Shown in pieces: positions 53,411 to 60,874 of a stretch of 64,000 nucleotides of DNA. Position 1 is the stretch's first letter. Every line of letters starts with the position of its first letter. This DNA comes from Paenibacillus sp. XY044. GTDB lineage: Bacteria > Bacillota > Bacilli > Paenibacillales > Paenibacillaceae. The stretch lies in NCBI RefSeq assembly GCF_002257645.1, contig NZ_NQMO01000005.1, forward strand, positions 248,001 through 312,000, in the 5' to 3' direction. A program made the position numbers and the translations under genes. The notes under the pieces were generated by a model. That model was not told where the DNA came from. It saw only the letters and a program-made list of their open reading frames with translations, and searched no databases.

Positions 53411-53649
53411 GTCCTTATCCAATGGACACATCCATATTTTGTCCTACAAAAGAAGGACAAGACATATATATTCTCCTGCAAGCGGTTAGACCCAAAAACC
53501 CCTATATCTAGTGGCAATATCCAACCCATGTCTTATATATGGAAGCGAACGTTTGAGCAAAGATATGTTACTTCTGTCCATCTTTTAAAAGACAAAAACC
53601 GAATTTGTTCATTATACATAGACAAGATCAATTTAACCGTGAACCAGCT
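53411..53649. repeat. Dispersed 239-bp repeat, copy B
   Basis: Gap-free partner of 27111-27349. It also keeps an open frame on the plus strand that translates into a similar 80-residue peptide, but the changes show no synonymous excess. It lies between the CotH operon terminator and the 3' end of mprF. Confidence 0.85.
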
Positions 53650-53675
53650 CTAAATCGTCTAAATCGCAAATCATT

Positions 53676-53720
53676 CAGCTATTCTCCGGCATTCTTCAGG
53701 TTTTGGGGCTGATTTCCCAA
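53676..53720 (-). pseudogene. Remnant of an ABC exporter C-terminus
   Basis: On the minus strand NQPQNLKNAGE plus TAG matches the end of the exporter at 27407 (ESQFKNLENAGE plus TAG); nucleotides CAGCTATT-CCGGCATTCT-CAGGTTTT are shared. Upstream of these few codons homology fades. It shows that copy B was once attached to, or derived from, an exporter gene end. Confidence 0.6.
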
Positions 53721-53832
53721 ATTTACGGTCGGCCTGGCGCTAAGGATGTTCTACGCTGGCTCGCCAATCACCAAACTTCACAATATAAAATACTAGACCT
53801 TTACCGCCATCCTGAGCAACCGCCTAGCATCC

Positions 53833-56463
53833 TTACACTTTGCGCGACACGAGCCGCACCAAATCGACGGTCAGCACAGGCAGTGACACGGAAGCGGGAT
53901 ACGCCAGGAACCGCGGCTCCCATTCGGGCGAAAACTTGCCTTTGTATTTCCGGAGGCCTTTAAATCCGTACCATTGCCCTCCGTACTGGAACACCAAGGC
54001 GGCCAGCTTCTCCTCGCGCAGCGCGCTCCGGGTCTCGCCGACGCTTGCCAGCGGCGCGTTTCCGAGGTTAAAGACCGCGTAGCCCTGTTCTTTGGACCAC
54101 TCCAAGAGCTGGATGAACAAATAATCCATCGTCCCGTTCGGAACCTTGCTGCGGTGGCGCATGAGATCAATTGATATCGTCCGCCCGCCGTCATAAGCCG
54201 GGGCAAGGGACGCAAAGGCAAAGATGTTTCCTTCCGCCTCCCGGACCACGGCAATCGGCGCCTCCTGCAAATAGGGCTCGTCAAACCAGCCCAGGGAGAA
54301 CCCCTTTTCCCGCCTGCCGTGCATCCAGTCGTCCGATACCGCGCGCAGCTCGCGCAGCAGCTCCGGCGCAAACGGCGGATGAACCACTTCGAACACCGCC
54401 CCCTCCCGCTCAAAGCGGTTGCGTACCGTGCGCAGGTCCGTGTTCTTTTTGCCCGACAGCGTAAACTGGTCCAGATGCACCAAAGCTTCTTCCCCCAGCT
54501 TGAAAAAACGGTACCCGTACTCATGATACATCGGCAGATAGCTCGGGGTCGCCTGGTAAAATACGACGGACATGGCGTAAGTATCGGCCATTTGCAGAAA
54601 CTCGCCCACCGCGTCGGGCACCCGTTTTTCCGGACCGAGCGGATCCCCGAGTACAACCAGCTTGTCCCGTGACCGAGCATAAGGGATCAGCACTTCGCCG
54701 TCCGCAGCCCAATAGAAGCTTTTGTCCCCCGTGAACAGCATATGAGTCAGCAAATTGCCGGTATGATTCTGCAGATACTGCCGCAGTCTGTCCAGATCGG
54801 CCGTCGACGCCGGAGCCGCCACCTTGCGGCTGGGCCGCAGCACGATGAGCATGGTCAGCAAAACCCACGCCCCGGCGAGGCCGATCATAGCAGAAGCGGC
54901 ATAAGGGTTCGATCCGACCATCCAATGCATCCGATCTGCGGTCGGCAGGTGGCGCAGCCATCCATGATGGACATGGGCGCCGACCCAGTAATAAACCAAG
55001 GCAATCACTGACGAGAGGACGTACCATACGGCTGCGCTTCTCCACTCGATCAAGGCCCCTGAGCGATAAAAGCGGGCTCGCGAGATCCACAGCATCAGCG
55101 CAACGATCAGCAAAAAGATCGCCTCTTCGAAATCAAACGCCTTCGTAAAGGTGAAGACCGCCCCGGCGAACAGCAGCCCGCTTGTCCACAGATACGCCCC
55201 ACGGATGCGGAGCGATATGCCCCGGGAGAGGATGATCAGCATAAAGCCGATCATGACCGACAGCAGGTGCGAGATACGCATGATCGGCATGGACAGCAGC
55301 TCCTCGCTCAATCGCAGCCGGTACAGCAGTCCCGGCGTGGCCGCCGACAGCAGCAGCAGGAGCCCGCTGACCAGCACGAGTTTTCCGAGCGCCCACACGC
55401 CCAGATCACTGAGAAATCGCATCTGCCCCGGCCAGCGCCATAGCCGCTGCCAGGCGTTCAGGGGAATCTCGAGGGCAGCCTCTGCCTTCTCCATGGTGCG
55501 TCTCGCCGGGCTTCCGAATTCGAAAGCCGCCATGATGAGGCCGATCAGCCAAGGCGTGACGTAATAGAACAACCGGAACAGCACCAGAACCGCCATCGCC
55601 CTTTCGGCGGGATGTCCCATATTCTCAATGCCGAGGAGGACGGTCAGGTCGAACGCGCCGATGCCTCCCGGCGCCATACTGAGGATACCGGCAATGGCGG
55701 ATACGGTGTACATGCCCATGATGCCCTGGAAGGTCACGTCATGCAGGACGCTGCCGGCAATCAGCCAGAACGTCACGCCGGCGCAGGCCCACTCCAGCAG
55801 CGATGCACACAGGGAAACGGCCACCGTGCTCCACGGCGTCCTGCCCTCCCCTTTGTTGAACCACCGCGCAAACAGCGATGAGCGCTGCATCAGAATAAAC
55901 AGAGGCAGGTAGAGTGCCATTCCCCATACGGCGAAGACAAGCCACCGATGCTCCTGAATCATCGCCGTAGCCGGGAACAGCCCGGTTAGAACGCCCCAGG
56001 ACATAATGGAGAGCCCCGTGATGATGACCGGCGACAGAAATACGACCGCAGACGCCATCAGGGAAGGCGCAATGCCGCTCCTTTTATATAGCAAGGTACG
56101 GAGTCCGGCGCCGGTCAGCCCGGCAAAGCCGATAATATTGTTAAACGTGTTGGCGATCCAAGCATAACGGAACGTGTTCCACCAGCCCACTTTTAGCTTG
56201 AAATGCATGCGGATCATATAATCGTACAAGCTCATGACCCCGACGGAAAACAGGGAAACGAGGAAGATCCCCACGACGCTGCCCACCGGCAGCAGCCGCA
56301 GCTCATGGAAGGTACGCGCCAAGTGAATTTGCCGCAGCTCCCGCTGTCCCTCCCAATAAACGAGAGCGATCACCGCAAGCGGAATGAGCAGGCGAATCGC
56401 TTTGATCTGATATAATGAAGCCAGGATACGGAAAATTTTGTACCGTTCCAGCTTTTCCTTCAT
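53833..56463 (-). CDS. mprF: Phosphatidylglycerol lysyltransferase/flippase MprF
   Basis: 876-residue membrane protein that adds lysine (or alanine) to phosphatidylglycerol and flips it outward, lowering surface negative charge and giving resistance to cationic peptides. The N-terminal flippase has eight or more helices (IVNTFNNIIGFAGLTGAGLR-like, MAPGGIGAFDLTVLLGI near 275), then further helices. A C-terminal GNAT-like synthase domain (about 560-870) has GDPLGPEKRVPDAVGEF, YEYGYRFFKLGEEA and FSLGWFDEPYL. Start ATG 56463, 8 nt after AAAGGG; the GTG at 56472 is less well placed. Confidence 0.93.
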   Translation of the reverse strand: MKEKLERYKIFRILASLYQIKAIRLLIPLAVIALVYWEGQRELRQIHLARTFHELRLLPVGSVVGIFLVSLFSVGVMSLYDYMIRMHFKLKVGWWNTFRYAWIANTFNNIIGFAGLTGAGLRTLLYKRSGIAPSLMASAVVFLSPVIITGLSIMSWGVLTGLFPATAMIQEHRWLVFAVWGMALYLPLFILMQRSSLFARWFNKGEGRTPWSTVAVSLCASLLEWACAGVTFWLIAGSVLHDVTFQGIMGMYTVSAIAGILSMAPGGIGAFDLTVLLGIENMGHPAERAMAVLVLFRLFYYVTPWLIGLIMAAFEFGSPARRTMEKAEAALEIPLNAWQRLWRWPGQMRFLSDLGVWALGKLVLVSGLLLLLSAATPGLLYRLRLSEELLSMPIMRISHLLSVMIGFMLIILSRGISLRIRGAYLWTSGLLFAGAVFTFTKAFDFEEAIFLLIVALMLWISRARFYRSGALIEWRSAAVWYVLSSVIALVYYWVGAHVHHGWLRHLPTADRMHWMVGSNPYAASAMIGLAGAWVLLTMLIVLRPSRKVAAPASTADLDRLRQYLQNHTGNLLTHMLFTGDKSFYWAADGEVLIPYARSRDKLVVLGDPLGPEKRVPDAVGEFLQMADTYAMSVVFYQATPSYLPMYHEYGYRFFKLGEEALVHLDQFTLSGKKNTDLRTVRNRFEREGAVFEVVHPPFAPELLRELRAVSDDWMHGRREKGFSLGWFDEPYLQEAPIAVVREAEGNIFAFASLAPAYDGGRTISIDLMRHRSKVPNGTMDYLFIQLLEWSKEQGYAVFNLGNAPLASVGETRSALREEKLAALVFQYGGQWYGFKGLRKYKGKFSPEWEPRFLAYPASVSLPVLTVDLVRLVSRKV

Positions 56464-56760
56464 GGTATGCACCCTTTCAACAATGAAACGCCAATGGTTT
56501 CGATCCTGACATTCTTCCTCATCCTACCATAAAGCTTTCATCCCATCCAAACACGTTCTTCAATGGATCAGGAACGCTCTCAAATGCTCTTCAATCGCTT
56601 TAGCCATATGATCTCCAGATCATCCCTAAATCATCTACAAACAGTCTCCAAATGATCTTCAGCGGTCAAGTGTCAGAACAACGGGCTGAAAGTTATAAAA
56701 TCCGACCCCGCAATGAGCGGAGCCGGACCTCTTTTTTTCCTATCCAATGTTCAAATCGAT
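56464..56760. other. Interval between mprF and katE, with katE terminator
   Basis: Near 56600-56670 several ATGATCTCCAG/ATCATC-type imperfect repeats occur. At 56702-56726 a hairpin (CCGACCCCGC with GCGGAGCCGG) lies 35 nt after the katE stop and probably terminates it, since TTTTAT follows on the minus strand. No gene seen. Confidence 0.45.
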
Positions 56761-58920
56761 TCACTTCGCTCGGGACATCATCTGCATTTCCCGGCCCCAA
56801 TGGCGGTGCATGGCGATCGCATCGACCAGCTGCCGGGCGAAGACGCCGCCGTCTTCCGTCTCCTTACGGATCACCAGTCCGGTATCCTCGCCAGGTGATG
56901 TCAGATGGCCCGAAGAAGCGGTTGGATCGGCGAGATGAATGCCTGAGCCGGACAACAGCCCGGTGGCCGGCGCGGAAGCACCCACGGTTTTGAAGTGGTT
57001 GTAGGCTTCCGCCACAAAATGGATCGCCTCTTTGATACTCTGCAGCTTGGCAATGCTCTGCTCCCCGCCGGACACATATACGGCGTCAAACAGCACGGAG
57101 TCAGCCGTCAAGAACGTATGCATGGCCTCCAGCTGGCTGCCGTCGGTTCCGGCAATCATCCCCAGATTCTCGCTGACGACTTCAGGCACGATACCTGCCT
57201 CAGCGAAGGCGGCGAGGACGGCTTTCATTTCGCCCGCGTCGAATCCGTCAGCGGCCAGCACCGCCACCTTGCGGGTAGCCGGAGACATGGCGGTGTGAAG
57301 CTGGCTCAGCGCCGGGGAGGCCTGGGTTTCGGCACCTCCTGCCGTCGTCGTCCCCGAGGCCTCTCCCCCAGCCTTCGGCGGGGTGGCGCCAACACCCAAG
57401 GCGATTTGCTCGGCCAGCATCAGATCGACGTTGCCGAACATATCGGCGACCTGCTGCTGCACGCTTTTGCTTTTCACCTTTCCTACTTCAAAGCGGAAAG
57501 CTTTAATGATATGCTGCTTCTCCACGTCTGACATGCTGTTCCAGAACAGCTTGGCCTGGTTGTAGTGGTCCTTGAAGCTGTCGCTGCGCGCCCGGACCTT
57601 GCGCCCCTCCACCTTTTCCTGATAGTGGGTGTATCCGCCCTCCTGCTCTGAAACGGGACGGGGGTCATTGTTACCAAGGGAATTTTTATGATAGCTGGTT
57701 TGGCCCCGATTGATCGTCATGCGGTGGTATCCGTCGCGCTGGTTGTTGTGAACCTCCGCCACTGGCCGGTTAATCGGAATTTCGTGGAAGTTCGGTCCGC
57801 CCAAACGGATCAGCTGCGTATCGGTATAAGAGAACAGGCGTCCCTGCAGCAGCGGATCGTTGGAGAAGTCGATTCCCGGTACCACGTTGCCCACGTGGAA
57901 GGCCGCCTGCTCCGTTTCGGCGAACACATTGTCCACGTTACGATTCAGGGTCATTTTCCCGATTCGCTGAACCGGAATGAGCTCCTCCGGCCAGATTTTG
58001 GTCGGGTCGAGTATATCGAAATCAAAGTTGAACTCCTCATCTTCCCGGATGATTTGCACGCCAAACTCGAATTCGGGATAGCTGCCCATTTCAATCGCTT
58101 CCCACAGGTCCCGGCGGTGAAAGTCGGGATCTTTGCCGGCGATTTTCTGCGCTTCGTCCCAGACCAGGGAATGCACGCCCAGCAGCGGCTTCCAATGGAA
58201 TTTCACGAAATGCGCTTCGCCCTTGTCATTGACCAACCGGAAGGTATGTACGCCGAACCCTTCCATCATCCGGAGGCTGCGCGGGATCGCCCGATCCGAC
58301 ATCGTCCACATGATCATGTGGGCGGATTCCGTGTTATTGGCGACAAAATCCCAATGCGTATCATGGGCCGTGGACGCCTGCGGAATTTCGTTATGGGGCT
58401 CCGGCTTGAACGCATGCACCAAATCAGGGAATTTCAGTGCGTCCTGAATAAAAAAAACAGGGATGTTGTTGCCTACGAGGTCAAAGTTGCCGTCCTCGGT
58501 GTAAAACTTGGTGGCAAAGCCCCGGGCATCCCGGACCGTATCAGCCGAGCCGCGCGAACCGGCCACGGTGGAGAAACGCACGAATACCGGTGTTTTGATT
58601 GACGGGTCCTGCAGAAACTTCGCCTTCGTGTACTGTGTCATCGGCTTGTACACCTGAAAATAACCGTGCACGCCAAAACCCCTGGCATGAACCACACGCT
58701 CAGGAATACGCTCATGGTCAAAGTGGGTCATTTTCTCCCGGAAATGAAAATCCTCCATTAACGTCGGTCCGCGTTCGCCCGCCTTGAGCGAATGCTCGTC
58801 CTCGGAAATTCGCACGCCTTGATTGGTGGTCATTGGTTCGCCCGCATCGCTTACGCGGAAATCCTCCAGCTGGCTGTCCTTGATATCCTTCTGCGGCTGC
58901 TGCTCATTCTTACGGTCCAT
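56761..58920 (-). CDS. katE: Large-subunit (clade 2) catalase
   Basis: 719-residue heme catalase decomposing hydrogen peroxide. Heme-pocket His in RVVHARGFGVHGYF (about 76), Asn in FDLVGNNIPVFF, proximal Tyr in LFSYTDTQLIRLG (about 360). The C-terminal flavodoxin/DJ-1-like domain (VAVLAADGFDAGEM, about 565 onward) marks the long HPII/KatE type. Start ATG 58920, 8 nt after AGGAGGGG. A SigB-like promoter lies upstream, so it may be the general-stress catalase, as katE in Bacillus subtilis. Confidence 0.93.
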   Translation of the reverse strand: MDRKNEQQPQKDIKDSQLEDFRVSDAGEPMTTNQGVRISEDEHSLKAGERGPTLMEDFHFREKMTHFDHERIPERVVHARGFGVHGYFQVYKPMTQYTKAKFLQDPSIKTPVFVRFSTVAGSRGSADTVRDARGFATKFYTEDGNFDLVGNNIPVFFIQDALKFPDLVHAFKPEPHNEIPQASTAHDTHWDFVANNTESAHMIMWTMSDRAIPRSLRMMEGFGVHTFRLVNDKGEAHFVKFHWKPLLGVHSLVWDEAQKIAGKDPDFHRRDLWEAIEMGSYPEFEFGVQIIREDEEFNFDFDILDPTKIWPEELIPVQRIGKMTLNRNVDNVFAETEQAAFHVGNVVPGIDFSNDPLLQGRLFSYTDTQLIRLGGPNFHEIPINRPVAEVHNNQRDGYHRMTINRGQTSYHKNSLGNNDPRPVSEQEGGYTHYQEKVEGRKVRARSDSFKDHYNQAKLFWNSMSDVEKQHIIKAFRFEVGKVKSKSVQQQVADMFGNVDLMLAEQIALGVGATPPKAGGEASGTTTAGGAETQASPALSQLHTAMSPATRKVAVLAADGFDAGEMKAVLAAFAEAGIVPEVVSENLGMIAGTDGSQLEAMHTFLTADSVLFDAVYVSGGEQSIAKLQSIKEAIHFVAEAYNHFKTVGASAPATGLLSGSGIHLADPTASSGHLTSPGEDTGLVIRKETEDGGVFARQLVDAIAMHRHWGREMQMMSRAK

Positions 58921-58977
58921 CAATGAATCCCCTCCTGGTCGGTTACGGACGGTGTCCGAGTATTTACACATGTTTAT

Positions 58978-59003
58978 TTACCCGGAACAAAATCCGCCCA
59001 AAC
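58978..59003 (-). promoter_or_regulatory. SigB-like promoter of katE
   Basis: On the minus strand GTTTGG (58998-59003), a 14-bp spacer and GGGTAA (58978-58983) match the SigB consensus GTTTAA-N12-15-GGGTAT at 4/6 and 5/6 positions. It lies 58 nt before the start codon. Confidence 0.55.
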
Positions 59004-59038
59004 GGCGCAATAAACGGGGACTTGTGCGTTACTTCGTA

Positions 59039-59088
59039 AAAAACGGCGCTGCAGAGCCATTTGAAAACGGGACTGCAGCGCCGTTTTT
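59039..59088. terminator. Perfect 16-bp hairpin with A/T-runs in a divergent gene gap
   Basis: AAAAACGGCGCTGCAG (59039-59054) pairs perfectly with CTGCAGCGCCGTTTTT (59073-59088), with an 18-nt loop. It lies between the divergent katE and arsR-type genes and upstream of both promoters, so no annotated gene needs it. It may end an antisense or small RNA. Confidence 0.75.
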
Positions 59089-59122
59089 AGTTTTTCAAAC
59101 TTTTTCACCAAACCATATTTAC

Positions 59123-59142
59123 ATTTCTATAAAAATAGATAT
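59123..59142 (+). promoter_or_regulatory. Operator 1 of the ArsR-type regulator
   Basis: ATTTCTATAAAAATAGATAT, a dyad of 8-bp arms around AAAA, lies just before the regulator gene. Its reverse complement matches 59529-59548 at 18 of 20 bases. Confidence 0.7.
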
Positions 59143-59152
59143 AATAAGAGCC

Positions 59153-59464
59153 ATGGATACCTTATTAACCATTAAAGCATTATCAAACGAGACCCGGTTT
59201 AAAATTCTCGAATGGCTGAAACATCCGGAGGAGCATTTTGATCCTCAGGAGCATATGCCGGCATCCTGCAATTTCAAGGGCGGCATTTGCGTCGGCAGCA
59301 TTTCGGAGAAAACAGGGCTGGCACAGTCGGTAGTTTCAGGCTATCTGGTGAAATTGCAAAAGGCTGGCTTGCTGGAATCCCACCGGGCCGGCCAGTGGAC
59401 CTACTATAGACGCAATGAGGAGGGTATCAACCGTTTTATCGAACAACTCAAGAAGGAGCTTTAG
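59153..59464 (+). CDS. ArsR-family winged-helix regulator, probably sensing electrophiles or thiol oxidants
   Basis: 103-residue repressor: recognition helix AQSVVSGYLVKLQKAGLLESH (about 60-80), wing near WTYYRRNEEG. Two Cys, Cys39 and Cys46 in ASCNFKGGICVGS, precede the helix-turn-helix and could form a thiol switch or metal site. The start is ATG 59153; the longer upstream open frame has no ribosome site and overlaps the promoter. It lies 125 nt before the Old Yellow Enzyme gene, and both carry the same dyad. Confidence 0.85.
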   Translation: MDTLLTIKALSNETRFKILEWLKHPEEHFDPQEHMPASCNFKGGICVGSISEKTGLAQSVVSGYLVKLQKAGLLESHRAGQWTYYRRNEEGINRFIEQLKKEL

Positions 59465-59528
59465 GCTGAATTGACATAGGGTACACGCCTGAACCATTTG
59501 GCTTAAACGCTCTTTCTTTTCATCATAT

Positions 59529-59548
59529 ATATCTGTTTTTATGGAAAT
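59529..59548 (+). promoter_or_regulatory. Operator 2, upstream of the Old Yellow Enzyme gene
   Basis: ATATCTGTTTTTATGGAAAT lies 42-61 nt before the enzyme start and matches the reverse complement of operator 1 at 18 of 20 bases. It suggests separate repression of the enzyme gene by the ArsR-type protein. Confidence 0.65.
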
Positions 59549-59589
59549 ATAGAAAAGTACAAATCTCACATATTGGAGGAAAATCATAC

Positions 59590-60714
59590 ATGACCAGCAA
59601 TCCACAGCATACCCGTTCCACCGCAGCATTATTCGAACCGTTTACCATCGGCAGTCTGACACTGCCTACCCGCATCGTCATGGCGCCCATGACCCGCGGA
59701 TTCTCCCCGAACGGAGTACCGGGCCCGGACGTGGCGGCCTACTACCGCCGCCGTGCTGAGAACAACGTCGGCCTCATCATTACAGAGGGTACCGTAATCA
59801 ACCATCCGGCGTCCACCGACAGCCCGAACATTCCGAGATTTTTCGGTGAAGATGCGTTGAACGGATGGGCCGAAGTGGTCAAGCAGGTTCATGAAGTAGG
59901 AGGCAAAATCATCCCTCAAATCTGGCACATCGGCATGACCCGCCCAGTCGGCGCCGAGCCGAACCCGGAAGCGATGCCGATCGGACCGTCGGGCCTTGAT
60001 CTGAACGGCAATCAGGTTTCCGAACCGATGACGGAAGAGGAAATCACCTACGTGATTCAGGCCTATGCCGATGCGGCTGCCAATGCCAAACGGATCGGGT
60101 TTGACGGTGTGGAAATCCATGGCGCCCACGGTTATCTGATCGACCAATTCCTGTGGGAAAGAACGAACCGCCGTACGGACCGTTACGGCGGCGACATGAT
60201 GAAGCGCGCCCGTTTTGCGATTGAAGTGGTGGAAGCGGTCCGCGCTGCCGTAGGACCGGACTTCCCGGTCGTGCTGCGCCTCTCCCAATGGAAGACGAAC
60301 CAATACGACGCAAGGCTCGCCCCAACACCGGAAGATCTTGGACAACTGCTTGGCGCCTTGTCTGACGCCGGCGTTGACGTGTTCCACTCCTCGACCCGCC
60401 GTTTCTGGGAGCCGGAGTATGAAGGCTCTGACCTGAACTTCGCCGGCTGGGCCAAGAAGTTGACAGGCAAGCCGGCCATTACGGTTGGTTCCGTTGGTCT
60501 CGATGAAGCGTTCACGAGCCTGTTCGCAGAAGGCAAAGGAGCAGGCCAGAAGGACATCGACGATCTCCTGGAGCGCCTGGAGGAAGGTGAATTCGACCTC
60601 GTTGCCGTTGGCCGCGCATTGCTCGCAGACCCGGCTTGGGCTACCAAAGTGCGTGAAGGCCGATTTGACGAGCTCGCTCCATTCACGCCGGAAGCGCTGA
60701 AAACACTGGCTTAA
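59590..60714 (+). CDS. Old Yellow Enzyme family NAD(P)H:flavin oxidoreductase
   Basis: 374-residue FMN enzyme with a TIM barrel reducing activated alkenes, such as unsaturated aldehydes, quinones and maleimides. Landmarks: RIVMAPMTRGF (28-38), the catalytic region VEIHGAHGYLIDQFLWERTNRRTDRYGG (about 176-203) and phosphate-binding GSVGLDEAF and VAVGRALLADP. TTGGAGG lies 10 nt before ATG. Role: detoxifying electrophiles, probably induced through the ArsR-type regulator. Confidence 0.93.
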   Translation: MTSNPQHTRSTAALFEPFTIGSLTLPTRIVMAPMTRGFSPNGVPGPDVAAYYRRRAENNVGLIITEGTVINHPASTDSPNIPRFFGEDALNGWAEVVKQVHEVGGKIIPQIWHIGMTRPVGAEPNPEAMPIGPSGLDLNGNQVSEPMTEEEITYVIQAYADAAANAKRIGFDGVEIHGAHGYLIDQFLWERTNRRTDRYGGDMMKRARFAIEVVEAVRAAVGPDFPVVLRLSQWKTNQYDARLAPTPEDLGQLLGALSDAGVDVFHSSTRRFWEPEYEGSDLNFAGWAKKLTGKPAITVGSVGLDEAFTSLFAEGKGAGQKDIDDLLERLEEGEFDLVAVGRALLADPAWATKVREGRFDELAPFTPEALKTLA

Positions 60715-60773
60715 AGCGGTCACGCCCCACCACCCCCGGGACAACGCACCGCGTGAAGCCTTGATATAGATAC

Positions 60774-60812
60774 AAAGACCGGAAGAGGGCTGCAGCCTCT
60801 TCCGGTCTTTTT
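60774..60812 (+). terminator. Terminator of the Old Yellow Enzyme gene
   Basis: AAAGACCGGAAGAGG (60774-60788) pairs perfectly with CCTCTTCCGGTCTTT (60796-60810), followed by TT. Confidence 0.95.
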
Positions 60813-60874
60813 GCTGTATACATAATTATGTCTCCATATGCCTGCGCACGATACGTTCATGCGTCTATGGGTTC

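Noticed and set aside
53405..53653. 82-codon open frame in the dispersed repeat, similar to one at 27.1 kb
   Set aside because: Although the peptides resemble each other, nucleotide changes show no codon-position bias and no ribosome site is present, so I treat it as a non-coding repeat.
58823..59152. N-terminal extension of the ArsR-type regulator
   Set aside because: The extra 110 codons overlap katE, its promoter, the hairpin and the operator; the conserved domain begins at 59153.
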